From NCBI GenBank assembly GCA_965657505.1, contig CBFHON010000001.1:124001-188000 (forward strand): 64,000 nt of DNA, in the 5' to 3' direction. A model generated the notes under the pieces. That model was given only the letters and a program-made list of their open reading frames with translations. It was not told where the DNA came from and did no database searches. Below are positions 17,028-26,364 of the stretch, one piece after another; position 1 is the stretch's first letter, and each line of letters opens with the position of its first letter. The translations under genes and the position numbers were made by a program. The DNA comes from TMED109 sp002171375. GTDB lineage: Bacteria > Pseudomonadota > Alphaproteobacteria > TMED109.

Positions 17028-17744
17028 ATGAGTGATACTAGACCTATATGCATGATAACAGGCTTAGGAGAAGGAACTGGCGGCTATACTGCTAAAAAAT
17101 TTTCTAAAGAAGGTTATAGAATTGCTATGTTAGCTAGGTCTGCTGAAAGATTAGAAAGGTTTGAAAAAGAACTTGAAGGTTCTAAAGGATATGTATGCGA
17201 TGTTTCAAACATAGATCATCTTAAAGAAACCTGCTCTCAGATAAAAAAGGATATGGGATCACCTGAAGTTCTTATTCATAACGCAGTAAAAGGTAATTTT
17301 GAGAAATTATTAGATGGAAAACCTGAATGGCTAGAAGAAAATTTTAGAATCAATACTACATCATTAATGTATTTAGCTCATGAATTAATACCAGATATGA
17401 TCAAATCAAAAAAGGGAGTTATTATAGTAACTGGTAATACTGCTGCAAAAAGAGGAATTGCAAATACACCATATTTTGCACCAACTAAGGCTGCACAAAG
17501 AATCTTAGCTCAATCGTTGGCTAGAGATTTTGGCCCTAAAGGAATTCATGTCGCGTATTTAATGGTTGATGCATCTATAAATACTCCTTGGACCAGAACG
17601 AGAATTGAAAAGCAAATAAATCAACCTGATATAATCTTTGCTCAACCAGAAGATATTGCTAATGAAATTTTTCATATAGCACGTCAAGAAAGATCTGCTT
17701 GGTCTTTTGATGTAGAAATTAGGCCCGATATAGAAGAGTGGTAA
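17028..17744 (+). CDS. SDR family oxidoreductase (divergent)
   Basis: A 238-residue SDR-fold protein with an altered cofactor motif, TGLGEGTGGYTAKKF, and a weaker NNAG equivalent, LIHNAVKGNF. Serine of the triad is replaced in the VIIVTGNTAAKRG stretch, where the usual S is T or N, while YxxxK survives in TPYFAPTKAA. It may be an SDR with altered catalysis. A strong AAGGAGA ribosome-binding site precedes the ATG. Transcribed divergently from the Rieske oxygenase gene with 93 bases between them. Confidence 0.75.
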   Translation: MSDTRPICMITGLGEGTGGYTAKKFSKEGYRIAMLARSAERLERFEKELEGSKGYVCDVSNIDHLKETCSQIKKDMGSPEVLIHNAVKGNFEKLLDGKPEWLEENFRINTTSLMYLAHELIPDMIKSKKGVIIVTGNTAAKRGIANTPYFAPTKAAQRILAQSLARDFGPKGIHVAYLMVDASINTPWTRTRIEKQINQPDIIFAQPEDIANEIFHIARQERSAWSFDVEIRPDIEEW

Positions 17745-17800
17745 TATAGTGATCTATTCAATATTATTTTCCGTAAATTTTATAAACGAAAGGTAATATT

Positions 17801-17887
17801 ATGAATAATTCAAAAGATATTTTTTACATTGGTGGTTATATATTTTTATGTATAGGAGCATTCTTTGTAGGAGCTTTTTTAATTTAA
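17801..17887 (+). CDS. putative 28-residue membrane microprotein
   Basis: A short frame encodes MNNSKDIFYIGGYIFLCIGA plus eight more residues (FFVGAFLI). Residues 8-28 are continuously hydrophobic with glycines, as in a single membrane helix. AAAGG lies 7 bases before the ATG. It follows the SDR stop by 56 bases in the same direction and overlaps by four bases the stop of the convergent SDR gene. Too short for any family assignment; real expression is uncertain. Confidence 0.4.
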   Translation: MNNSKDIFYIGGYIFLCIGAFFVGAFLI

Positions 17888-18633
17888 TAAGGAATAAGTT
17901 TCCCTGAATAATCATAAACTTTTCCTGTCGCTTTATAATCTAAATTTTCTATAACCGCAGTTAATTTTTTAGCACTTTCTTCCGGCTCAAATACTATTTT
18001 TGCAGTCTTTAAAAAAGGTTTAGATAATTTTGTTGAAACAGTTCCAGGATGTAACCCTATTATAATCAATTTATTATAATTTCTAGCTAGCTCAATACTA
18101 GCTGTTTTTATAATCATATGTTGAGCTGCTTTAGAAGCTCTATAAGACAACCAACCACCAATATTATTATCTGAAATGCTTCCTAATCTAGCAGTTAAAT
18201 GTGCTATAACAGTTTTTTTATTTTTAGAGATAAAATCTATCATATGTTTTATACATAGAGCTGATACTAGGCTATTTATTTCAATATTCTTTATAAAGAA
18301 ATTAGTGTCTAGAGTTTTTATTGATTTTTCAGGATAAATATTATTTATATCATCATGAAGTATTCCAATAGTATTTATAATAATATCAAATAAAACATTA
18401 TTTTTACTAATTAATTCTTTAAAGTTTAACCAACTATTTTCTTTTGTGGCCTCTAAAATAAAATACTTAATATTATTTGTATTCTCATGAGGATACCTAG
18501 AAGTTACATATATATTATAATTAAGTTTCTCAAAAACTTTACTAATTGCAAAGCCTATACCATCGGCCCCTCCCAATATTAAAATATTTTTAGAGAAATT
18601 ATTATCTTTATTAGTTATAGTATTAGTACTCAT
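17884..18633 (-). CDS. SDR family oxidoreductase
   Basis: A 249-residue protein with a cofactor motif GGADGIGFAISKVF near residues 21-34. The central region keeps IINTIGILHDD in place of NNAG, the triad serine lies in AHLTARLGSISD and YxxxK appears as SYRASKAAQHM, followed by GLHPGTVSTKLSKPF. This pattern resembles the C-factor/CsgA-like SDRs that act as NAD(P)-dependent reductases of unknown substrate. Two other SDRs precede it within 2 kb. The gene is unusually AT-rich even for the window, with many Lys/Asn/Ile codons. Confidence 0.75.
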   Translation of the reverse strand: MSTNTITNKDNNFSKNILILGGADGIGFAISKVFEKLNYNIYVTSRYPHENTNNIKYFILEATKENSWLNFKELISKNNVLFDIIINTIGILHDDINNIYPEKSIKTLDTNFFIKNIEINSLVSALCIKHMIDFISKNKKTVIAHLTARLGSISDNNIGGWLSYRASKAAQHMIIKTASIELARNYNKLIIIGLHPGTVSTKLSKPFLKTAKIVFEPEESAKKLTAVIENLDYKATGKVYDYSGKLIPY

Positions 18634-18693
18634 AAATAATCCAATTTTAATAAATTTATATATTATTCGTATGAAAAGTGATGATGGTTTAAA

Positions 18694-19311
18694 ATGAAAA
18701 AAATTAATGTAGGTATTTTAATATTTGATGAAGTTGAAGTATTAGATTTTGCAGGACCTTTTGAGGTTTTTTCTCGAACTAGATTGTTAAAAGGAGCAGG
18801 ATCGAGAAGAAGTGATGATAGCGCACCATTTACTCCTTTTACTGTATCTATAGATAAAAAGCCTATAACTGCTACTGGCGGTCTAAAAATTATTTCTGAT
18901 TATACTATTAAAGATTGTCCTAAAATAGAAATTTTAATTATTCCAGGAGGGTTTGGAACAAGAACCTTATTGAATAACGAAAGCCTATTATCATGGATAA
19001 AATCTATAGCTGATCAAGCAACTACGACTTCTTCTGTATGTACAGGTTCTCTTTTACTAGCAAAAGCAGGCTTATTAGAAGGCAAAAGAGCTACTACGCA
19101 TTGGGGAGCTATTGAGGCTCTTAAATCTATTAGTAAGGATATACAGGTAATAAATAATAGAAGGATAGTAAATGATGAAATTATTACATCTGCAGGAGTT
19201 TCTTCAGGAATAGATATGGCATTTATGTTAGTTGAAAACCTATATGGTGAGCAGGTTGCATCCGATACTGCAAAATATATAGAATTTCATAGATCTAAAG
19301 AAAATGTATAG
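18694..19311 (+). CDS. DJ-1/PfpI family (class I glutamine amidotransferase-like) protein
   Basis: A 205-residue protein with the DJ-1/PfpI fold. The N-terminal VGILIFDEVEVLDFAGPFEV is the typical first strand, IIPGGFGTRTLL the glycine turn, and the nucleophile elbow SSVCTGSLLLAKAGLLEG carries a cysteine, followed by ATTHWGA. This subgroup includes the N-terminal domain of AraC-type regulators, isocyanide hydratase and glyoxalase-like enzymes; here no helix-turn-helix domain is present. The gene is divergent from the SDR at 18633 and its stop directly precedes the convergent acyl-CoA dehydrogenase stop. Confidence 0.8.
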   Translation: MKKINVGILIFDEVEVLDFAGPFEVFSRTRLLKGAGSRRSDDSAPFTPFTVSIDKKPITATGGLKIISDYTIKDCPKIEILIIPGGFGTRTLLNNESLLSWIKSIADQATTTSSVCTGSLLLAKAGLLEGKRATTHWGAIEALKSISKDIQVINNRRIVNDEIITSAGVSSGIDMAFMLVENLYGEQVASDTAKYIEFHRSKENV

Positions 19312-20511
19312 TTACATAGGAATATTTTTTCCAGCAACAGATTTCATTAATCTTTTGGCTATTGCCCATCTATGCACCTCTGAAGGTCCATCATAGATTC
19401 TAAATGGACGTATTTCTCTAAATAATCTTTCAACTAAAGTGTCATCAGTAATACCCATACCCCCTAATGTTTGCATAGCTCTATCTACTATTCTAAATGC
19501 TGCTTCTGAACAAAATATTTTTGACATACTCGATTCATTTCTTGCTTCTTCTCCTTGATCAAGTAACCAAGCTGTATTCCATATAAACAATCTACTCATT
19601 TGAAGATCTATTTCACTATCAGTAAGCTGAAAAGCTAGACCTCCATGATCTCCTATAGCTTTCCCAAATGCATGACGTTTTGATGCATACGAAGTAGCTA
19701 TATCATGAGCTCTTTGAGCAGCTCCTAACCATCTCATACAATGAGTCAATCTTGCTGGAGCTAATCTTACTTGCGCATATTTATAACCTTGTCCAACTTC
19801 ACCTAAAACTTGATCATCTGATACTAATAAGTCTTTAAATTTGATTTGACAGTGACCACCAGGAAAAGAAGATTCCATTGAATTCTGGGTTCTAATTTTT
19901 ATTATTGCAGGATCATCATTATTAACAAGAAACATAGTGGCCCCGAACCCTTTTTCAATTTTATCTGAGGTTTTTGCCATAATGATATTTAATTTGGCTC
20001 CATTGAATCCAGTTATGAACCATTTTTCCCCATTTATTAACCAACCTTTGCTGGTTTTTTTTGCTGTTGTTTGCAGCATAGTTGGATCTGAACCTGCACC
20101 CGGAGATGGTTCAGTCATTGAAAAACATGATCTGATTTTTGCTTCTGCAAGCGGCCTTAACCATTTTTCTTTTTGTTCATCATTAGCTACAACCTCTAAC
20201 ATATGCATATTGCCTTCATCTGGTGCAGAGCAATTCATTGCTTGAGGTCCTAATAAAGAATAACCTGATGCTTCAAATATTACTGACATATCTCGCATAT
20301 TTAGCCCTAATCCGCCCCATTCTTTACCTACACTAGGTGATAAAATACCTAAAGACTTAGCTTCTTTATTAAGTTCTTTTCTTAGAGAATCATGAGGTCC
20401 ATGAGCATCTTGACGCGGGTCTTTTTCTCTAGGGATAACATTTTCTAATATAAATTTTTGTGTTGTTTCTTTTAGTTTTTCTATCTCATCTGGAATTGTA
20501 AAATCAATCAT
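19312..20511 (-). CDS. acyl-CoA dehydrogenase (ACAD10/11-like)
   Basis: A 399-residue flavoenzyme. The ATG at 20511 is preferred over an in-frame TTG 15 bases upstream because AAAGAG lies at the proper distance. Motifs: CFSMTEPSPGAGSDPTML, WFITGFNGAKLNIIMAKTS, then QTLGGMGITDDTLVERLFRE and IYDGPSEVHRWAIAKRL. The DGPSEVH end, in place of YEGT, is characteristic of ACAD10/11-type enzymes. It is followed upstream by an APH-fold kinase and an SDR with overlapping reading frames, an arrangement known from 4-hydroxyacyl-CoA metabolism. The operon is likely to act on such CoA esters. Confidence 0.85.
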   Translation of the reverse strand: MIDFTIPDEIEKLKETTQKFILENVIPREKDPRQDAHGPHDSLRKELNKEAKSLGILSPSVGKEWGGLGLNMRDMSVIFEASGYSLLGPQAMNCSAPDEGNMHMLEVVANDEQKEKWLRPLAEAKIRSCFSMTEPSPGAGSDPTMLQTTAKKTSKGWLINGEKWFITGFNGAKLNIIMAKTSDKIEKGFGATMFLVNNDDPAIIKIRTQNSMESSFPGGHCQIKFKDLLVSDDQVLGEVGQGYKYAQVRLAPARLTHCMRWLGAAQRAHDIATSYASKRHAFGKAIGDHGGLAFQLTDSEIDLQMSRLFIWNTAWLLDQGEEARNESSMSKIFCSEAAFRIVDRAMQTLGGMGITDDTLVERLFREIRPFRIYDGPSEVHRWAIAKRLMKSVAGKNIPM

Positions 20512-20522
20512 TTTTATCTCTT

Positions 20523-21569
20523 TCAAATATAAATATTTTTATTTAAGGCATTTAGACCTCTCTCATATGCAGCTTCTGCAATAATATTAAAGGTTTTATA
20601 TTTATCTTCTTTTATTGTCCCTCTTAGAAATTGTGCATATAATTGCTGAAAAACTACTCCAAGTTTTAGCAGAGATAAAGCATATATCCACTTAAAATCT
20701 TTTATATTTCTTCCAGATAATTTTTGATATAGGTTCAGTGCTTCAATTCTTGACATAAAACCTGAGGATGCAGAGGGCATTTGTTTTATAAGCTGCATAT
20801 TATGAGTATCTTCAGTAAGAGTCCAATAAGATAATAAAGTTGCTAGATCAAATAAAGGATGTCCTCTTGTAGCTTGATCCCAATCAATAATTGCTACCGG
20901 TTCTAATATGCTTTGTTCTTCAGAAAACTGTAAGATTATATTATCTAGCTTAAAGTCATTATGTAATATAACAAATTCTTCTTCTTTAGGTATTGATGAT
21001 GAATATAGAAGTTTATAAAGTTCTTCCATAGCTTTTGATGAGGTTTTATAATGAGCAATTTTGCCTCTTTTATACCATCCTTTTAATTGTCTTTCTAGAA
21101 AACCTATAGGTTTACCAAAGTTTTCTAAACCTACATCGGAAGGATTAATATTGTGTAATTTAACTAAGACTTCAATAAGCATCTTACTTAAATAATTTGC
21201 ATTTTCTTCAGAGCTGAAATTATTTGGAAGTTTATCGCCATTTACTGTAATACCTTCTTTAAAATCCATAATATGAAATGGAGCTCCAAATATACTCTCA
21301 TCCTCACATAATAATATTGAATTTGGAACAAGAGAAAATTTCTTATTTAGAGCATGCATTACATTATACTCTCTTTTCATATCATTTGCTCCAGGTGGAA
21401 TAGGGCCAAGAGGAGGTCTTCTTAAAACAAACGGTTTATTATTAAGAATAATTTTATAGTTTAAATTCCCCATACCATTTTGGAATTTACTAGGCATAGG
21501 ATTCAACTCTAAATTTAAACCTTTAGAATTGACCCAGTTTGATAAATTTTTCCAATATTTTATATCCAT
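20523..21569 (-). CDS. APH-fold kinase of the ACAD10/11 type
   Basis: A 348-residue aminoglycoside phosphotransferase-fold protein. It has GNLNYKIILNNKPFVLRRPP at the N-lobe, the catalytic-loop FVILHNDFKLDNIILQ and the metal-site IIDWDQATRGHPLFDLA. Members encoded next to acyl-CoA dehydrogenases phosphorylate 4-hydroxyacyl-CoAs (ACAD10/11 in animals, LvaA in Pseudomonas levulinate catabolism). Here the dehydrogenase start lies 12 bases after this gene's stop and the SDR stop overlaps its start by a base. Substrate is inferred from this context only. Confidence 0.8.
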   Translation of the reverse strand: MDIKYWKNLSNWVNSKGLNLELNPMPSKFQNGMGNLNYKIILNNKPFVLRRPPLGPIPPGANDMKREYNVMHALNKKFSLVPNSILLCEDESIFGAPFHIMDFKEGITVNGDKLPNNFSSEENANYLSKMLIEVLVKLHNINPSDVGLENFGKPIGFLERQLKGWYKRGKIAHYKTSSKAMEELYKLLYSSSIPKEEEFVILHNDFKLDNIILQFSEEQSILEPVAIIDWDQATRGHPLFDLATLLSYWTLTEDTHNMQLIKQMPSASSGFMSRIEALNLYQKLSGRNIKDFKWIYALSLLKLGVVFQQLYAQFLRGTIKEDKYKTFNIIAEAAYERGLNALNKNIYI

Positions 21570-22339
21570 TAATGGTTTGCATGCCCTGCATCAATTGCAA
21601 TTATTGTGCCCGATATATAATCACACCTAGGAGATACTAAAAATGTAGTTAAATCAGCTACTTCTTCTGCTTTTGCAGCTCTTTGAAAAGGTAAGTCTTT
21701 AAATAATTCTTCCCATCTACTTTCATCATTAAATTGTTCTTTTGCTTTTCCTTTCATCATAGTAATTAATCTATCTGAAGTAGTAAATCCTGGGTTGATA
21801 CCTAGTACCCTTATACCATTAGCTGTACTTCCATTAGATAGTGCTTTTGTAAACGCCATTAACCCAGCATTTGCTGTAGTTCCAGCTATATAATTATACA
21901 TAGGTTTTTGTCCAGCTGAGCCAATTATATTTAAAATAACTCCTTTTTTAGCATCTTTCATTTTATTATAGATAAGTCTGGTAAGGTTAATATATCCAAA
22001 TACTTTTAAATCCCAGGCATTTCTCCAAGTATCTTCATCTATATCGGAAATACTTCCAGGAGGTATTGCTCCTGCATTATTTATTAAAATATCAATTTCA
22101 CTACAAAATTCACTTACTTTTTCTACAGCATTTTTTTTCGACAAGTCTATAGCGATTACTTCAACAGATATATTATACTTTTTTTGTAAATTAACTTTTA
22201 ACTCATTTAATTTATCAGAGCTTCTAGCAGTTAATATTAAATTACAGCCTTCATCTGCCATAGACTCTGCTATTGCTTTACCAATTCCTTTGGAAGCTCC
22301 TGTAATAAGTGCAGTTTTATTATTTAAATTTAATTCCAT
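21569..22339 (-). CDS. SDR family oxidoreductase
   Basis: A 256-residue SDR with TGASKGIGKAIAES, LINNAGAIPPG, the serine in LNIIGSAGQKP and a YxxxT-like YNYIAGTTANAG where YxxxK is expected; the active-site lysine appears replaced, so catalysis is doubtful or atypical. The C-terminus (SPRCDYISGTIIAIDAGHANH) is standard. First gene of the operon with the APH-type kinase and acyl-CoA dehydrogenase. The gene is divergent from gamma-glutamyltransferase with 89 bases between. Confidence 0.8.
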   Translation of the reverse strand: MELNLNNKTALITGASKGIGKAIAESMADEGCNLILTARSSDKLNELKVNLQKKYNISVEVIAIDLSKKNAVEKVSEFCSEIDILINNAGAIPPGSISDIDEDTWRNAWDLKVFGYINLTRLIYNKMKDAKKGVILNIIGSAGQKPMYNYIAGTTANAGLMAFTKALSNGSTANGIRVLGINPGFTTSDRLITMMKGKAKEQFNDESRWEELFKDLPFQRAAKAEEVADLTTFLVSPRCDYISGTIIAIDAGHANH

Positions 22340-22428
22340 AATTATTCCTTCAAAAAAGTTATTTTTATATATAAGGTTATTACAGAATAAATTTTAAATA
22401 AAATAAAAATTATATATATAGGTATTAA

Positions 22429-23985
22429 ATGAAAATTACAGAAAATTGGTCTATAATAAAACCTTCAGTTAGTTCTAAAGGTGGTATTGTAACAAGCCAT
22501 CATTACGAAGCATCACAAATAGGAATAGATATATTAAATAGCGGAGGTAACGCTATAGATGCTGCTGTATCAATGAGTTTAGCTTTAGGAGTTATTGAAC
22601 CTTGGATGAGTGGATTAGGTGGATGCGGATATATGTTATATTTTGATTCTAAAACAAATCAGACTCATGCTATAGAATTTGGAGTAAAATCCCCAAAAAA
22701 ATTAGATTTATCAAAATTTGTTTTATCAGATGAAGGACAGGATACTGATTTGTTTGGTTGGCCTAATGTAAAAGATGATACAAATATCCATGGAGCTCTC
22801 TCTATGGCTGTTCCGGGTTATATTAATGGTGTTTCGACAGCTCTTAAAGAATTTGGATCAATGCCATGGAAAGATATCATTGAACCCGCATGTATTTTAT
22901 CTAAAAGAGGGTTAAAGGCTGATTGGTACACAACTATGAGAATTAACCTTGAAGCTAAATTACTTAGTAAATATAAAAGTTCAAAAAATATTTTTTTTGA
23001 AAACGGTCTACCTATAGTTAGTGAAGATCCTACTAACCTTAAAAGTATTAAAAATGAGGGGTTATATAATTCTTATTGTTTATTAAGAGATGAAGGACCA
23101 GAAACATTTTACAAAGGTGAATTATCCAAAATATTAGTTAAAGATTTAAAAGAGATTAATTCTTTTATAAATTCTGATGACTTATCTGATTATAATAGTG
23201 AATTAACGAGATGTGATAAAACAGATTATCGTAATTCAGAAGTGCATGTTGCTCCTGGTTTAAATGCGGGCCCATCTTTGATTGATGCTTTAAATTTTTT
23301 AGAGAAAAATTGGAGTCCAAAAAACAATAATCCTGATGCTGATGCTTATGAAAATTATTATAAAGCTCTACACTTTTCTTTTGAAAAAAGATTAAAAGAA
23401 ATGGGTGAACCAAAAGAAAATTCATGTACTACTCATCTTTCTGTAGTTGATAAAGAAGGAAATATGGTCGCCTTAACACAAACACTTTTATCTGTTTTTG
23501 GAAGTAGAGTAATTTTACCAGAAAGTGGTATACTAATGAATAATGGAATAATGTGGTTTGATCCAAGGCAAGGCAAACCTAATTCTTTAAGTAAAGATAA
23601 AAAGCCATTATGTAATATGTGTCCTACTATAGTTATTGATAACTCTGGAAAGAAAATAGCTTTAGGGGCCTCTGGTGGAAGAAGAATTTTTCCCTCTGTT
23701 TTTCAAACTATTTCATTTTTGTTAGATTATAATATGAATTTAGATGATGCTTTTACAACACCCAGAATAGATTACAGTGGTGAAAATAGAATTTTAGCTA
23801 ATGAAAAATTAGGTAAAGATATTATAGGAAATTTGAATAATTATGAAAAAACAATTGAGATTCCAGACTCCGTTTTATCCCATTCATTTGCATGCCCAAA
23901 TGCAGTAATGAGTGATGCTACAGGAAATCGATATGGTAATGCCTATATACCATCACCTTGTAGCGCTGCAATTTCTTCAGAATAA
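22429..23985 (+). CDS. gamma-glutamyltransferase family protein
   Basis: A 518-residue Ntn-hydrolase. The autocatalytic site is TTHLSVVDKEGNMVALTQTL, with the nucleophilic threonine at residue 335, and the N-terminal part shows GGNAIDAAVSMSLALGVIEP and SGLGGCGYMLYFD. The glycine loop ALGASGGRRIFPSVFQ near the C-terminus binds the gamma-glutamyl group. No signal peptide is visible, unlike periplasmic Ggt, so it may be a cytoplasmic acylase-type or oxamate/glutamyl hydrolase relative. Single-gene unit between a divergent SDR operon and a convergent enolase-superfamily pair. Confidence 0.85.
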   Translation: MKITENWSIIKPSVSSKGGIVTSHHYEASQIGIDILNSGGNAIDAAVSMSLALGVIEPWMSGLGGCGYMLYFDSKTNQTHAIEFGVKSPKKLDLSKFVLSDEGQDTDLFGWPNVKDDTNIHGALSMAVPGYINGVSTALKEFGSMPWKDIIEPACILSKRGLKADWYTTMRINLEAKLLSKYKSSKNIFFENGLPIVSEDPTNLKSIKNEGLYNSYCLLRDEGPETFYKGELSKILVKDLKEINSFINSDDLSDYNSELTRCDKTDYRNSEVHVAPGLNAGPSLIDALNFLEKNWSPKNNNPDADAYENYYKALHFSFEKRLKEMGEPKENSCTTHLSVVDKEGNMVALTQTLLSVFGSRVILPESGILMNNGIMWFDPRQGKPNSLSKDKKPLCNMCPTIVIDNSGKKIALGASGGRRIFPSVFQTISFLLDYNMNLDDAFTTPRIDYSGENRILANEKLGKDIIGNLNNYEKTIEIPDSVLSHSFACPNAVMSDATGNRYGNAYIPSPCSAAISSE

Positions 23986-23999
23986 AAATACCATATTAA

Positions 24000-25097
24000 T
24001 TATATAACAGAATACTTCTCTATTATTTCAATATTAGGCTCCATTCCTAGACCAGGGCCATTCGGAATTGAAATATTTCCTTTACTATCAATATTACTCG
24101 CTCCATTATAAAGGTCTGCCTTCAAATTAACATACAATCTTTCTATTTCACTATCAGGAGTTAACGCTCCAATTACTTGAAGAGTAGCCATAAAACCTGG
24201 GCCAAAGTATGGTGAGTGTGGAACTACTCTACAATTATTCTTTTTTAAGGCCGCAATTTTTACAATTTCTGATATGCCTCCAACTTTTGTAACACTTGGT
24301 TGTAAAATATCAGCAGCCTTATTAGATATCATTTCTTCAAACTGATATGCAGTACAGGCGTTTTCTCCAGATGCAATTATAAACCCTTGATCTCGTAATT
24401 TAGAAAGGCCAGAATAATTTTCTGGAGGCCATATTGGTTCTTCTAACCAGTATAACTTTGCTTCAGTTAATGTATTTCTAATTTCTTCCATATGATCTTC
24501 AGACCAAACACAATTGACATCAACCATTAGAGCGGTATCTCCGATAGCCTCCCTACTAGATTTTATTGGGGCAATTGTATTTTCGTGAAGCTTAATGATA
24601 TCGTATCCTTTATTTTTTGCTTCTAAAGATACTTTTGCTGTGGCTTCTGCATCATCGTATAAAAATAAGCTTGCATAAGCTTTAAGAGAATTAACTTTAA
24701 GACCTCCTAATAATTCAGAAATAGATTTATTTTCAGCTTTACCTAATATATCCCACAGGGCAATATCAATCCCTGAAAGAGCAAACATAGTAATGCCATA
24801 TCGGCCAAATACATGTAATTTTAGATGAAGCTCTTTATTAATACGCTGAATATCATCATTAGTTTCAATAGTCTTTCCTATAAGATGAGGAATTATCATT
24901 GAATGTAAAGCCGCTTTTGTAGTTTCTATAGATGTATAGCCAAAGGCTTCTCCCCATCCGATTATACCTTGATCTGTTTCAATTTTAATTAGTAATGAAT
25001 TTAAAATATTTTTTTCTGCAATAGCAAATGAAGATTCGGGACCTGGGTTTTCAAAGGGTAAACCAACCGTTATTGTCTCTATTTTTGTTATTTTCAT
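24000..25097 (-). CDS. mandelate racemase/muconate lactonizing enzyme family protein
   Basis: A 365-residue enolase-superfamily enzyme. N-terminal cap: ESSFAIAEKNILNSLLIKIE. The barrel shows metal-ligand positions DVNCVWSEDHMEE, the EEPIWPPENY segment and GENACTAYQFEE, then QPSVTKVGGISE and VPHSPYFGPG. The family abstracts a proton alpha to a carboxylate (racemases, dehydratases, cycloisomerases). It overlaps nearly with the next gene (2-base gap), so both enolase-superfamily enzymes are probably co-expressed on related substrates such as sugar acids. Confidence 0.85.
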   Translation of the reverse strand: MKITKIETITVGLPFENPGPESSFAIAEKNILNSLLIKIETDQGIIGWGEAFGYTSIETTKAALHSMIIPHLIGKTIETNDDIQRINKELHLKLHVFGRYGITMFALSGIDIALWDILGKAENKSISELLGGLKVNSLKAYASLFLYDDAEATAKVSLEAKNKGYDIIKLHENTIAPIKSSREAIGDTALMVDVNCVWSEDHMEEIRNTLTEAKLYWLEEPIWPPENYSGLSKLRDQGFIIASGENACTAYQFEEMISNKAADILQPSVTKVGGISEIVKIAALKKNNCRVVPHSPYFGPGFMATLQVIGALTPDSEIERLYVNLKADLYNGASNIDSKGNISIPNGPGLGMEPNIEIIEKYSVI

Positions 25098-25099
25098 TT

Positions 25100-26287
25100 T
25101 TATTCCTTTATAAATTTAGCAGGATATTCTTTAAATATTTCTTCATTTAATTCTGCACCCCATCCTGGTTGATTAGGTACTATTAAATCTCCATCTATTA
25201 TTTCTGGTTTCCATGTTAAAATATCATCTTTCCAAGGAACATCATCGGGATCTATTTCCATAACTCTGAAATTAGGAACAGCTGCACAAAAATGTGCGCT
25301 CATGAGAGTTGATAAGTTGCCATAAAAATTGTGTGGAGCTACATTCGTTTCATAAGCCTCAGCCATAGCTGCAATTTTCATTCCTAGCCATATTCCATTC
25401 CATGGAATATCTATAATAGCTACATCCATAGAAGCATTTTCAAAAAATGGTCTAAATTCTCGAATGCCAAATAAAGATTCACATGAGGCAATGGGAGTTT
25501 TATTGGCATCTCTTATTCTTCTTAATCCTTCTGGATGATATAGATCAATTTCAAACCAAGTTAATTTAAGATCATCTAGTGCACGTGTAATTTGTAGATA
25601 ACCTTCAGTCTTAAAGTTAAAATTAAGATCAAGGTGTATGCCCATATTATCACCTGCACCTGATCTTAAAGCATCTATTTGTTTTCTTAATCCATCAATA
25701 ATATGACTATCAACATTTAATTCTGGCCAGCCGGATTTACCTGCAAATCCCTGCATTTCTAATGTTGGTGTTTCTCCAAAACTAAATATATTAGTTTTAA
25801 GACCTTTGTAACCTGCTTCCTTAACATCTTTTCCTAATTGCTTTAGGTCTGTTAATGTTCTTACTTGAGGTTTTTGCATAATATTAGATAATTCTTCAGA
25901 AATTCTATATGTACCACAATGTGACCAATATAACGGAAGTTTATCTCTAATTGCTCCTCCTAATAGTGTATGAACAGGAACATTTAAATATTTTCCTTTA
26001 ATATCAAGTAAAGCATTTTCTATAGCTGCAATAGCTTGTTGTGCTATACCACCTGGGGCTTGTCTGGAAGAAGCATACAAAAATTGATGGATTCTTTCAT
26101 GACAGATAGGGTCATGATCAACAATTTTATCCATAAACCTTCTAATAATTATGCTTAATCCAGGACTTCCATAACATTCATTATACTCTGAAATCCCTGA
26201 AATGCCCTCATCTGTAGTAATCTTAAGGAAAGAAAAATCTCTCCATCCTGCATTACAATGCTTAATTTCATATTTTTTTATTTTCAT
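25100..26287 (-). CDS. mandelate racemase/muconate lactonizing enzyme family protein (second)
   Basis: A 395-residue enolase-superfamily protein. The start is placed at the ATG at 26287; an upstream TTG in frame lacks a good ribosome-binding site distance. Barrel motifs: HLDLNFNFKTEGY in place of the usual DxNxxW, ESLFGIREFRPFFENA, DIPWNGIWLGMKIAAMAEAY and VAPHNFYGN. The LDLNF ligand strand and the absence of a clear KxK make the chemistry unclear. Upstream of and tightly coupled to the other family member, with which it shares only distant similarity. Divergent to htpG. Confidence 0.8.
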   Translation of the reverse strand: MKIKKYEIKHCNAGWRDFSFLKITTDEGISGISEYNECYGSPGLSIIIRRFMDKIVDHDPICHERIHQFLYASSRQAPGGIAQQAIAAIENALLDIKGKYLNVPVHTLLGGAIRDKLPLYWSHCGTYRISEELSNIMQKPQVRTLTDLKQLGKDVKEAGYKGLKTNIFSFGETPTLEMQGFAGKSGWPELNVDSHIIDGLRKQIDALRSGAGDNMGIHLDLNFNFKTEGYLQITRALDDLKLTWFEIDLYHPEGLRRIRDANKTPIASCESLFGIREFRPFFENASMDVAIIDIPWNGIWLGMKIAAMAEAYETNVAPHNFYGNLSTLMSAHFCAAVPNFRVMEIDPDDVPWKDDILTWKPEIIDGDLIVPNQPGWGAELNEEIFKEYPAKFIKE

Positions 26288-26364
26288 AATTTCACCCAAA
26301 TTTATAATTTCTTTAACAATTTTGCATATTTAATTTGATTACTAAAATAATAACTGTCAATAAA

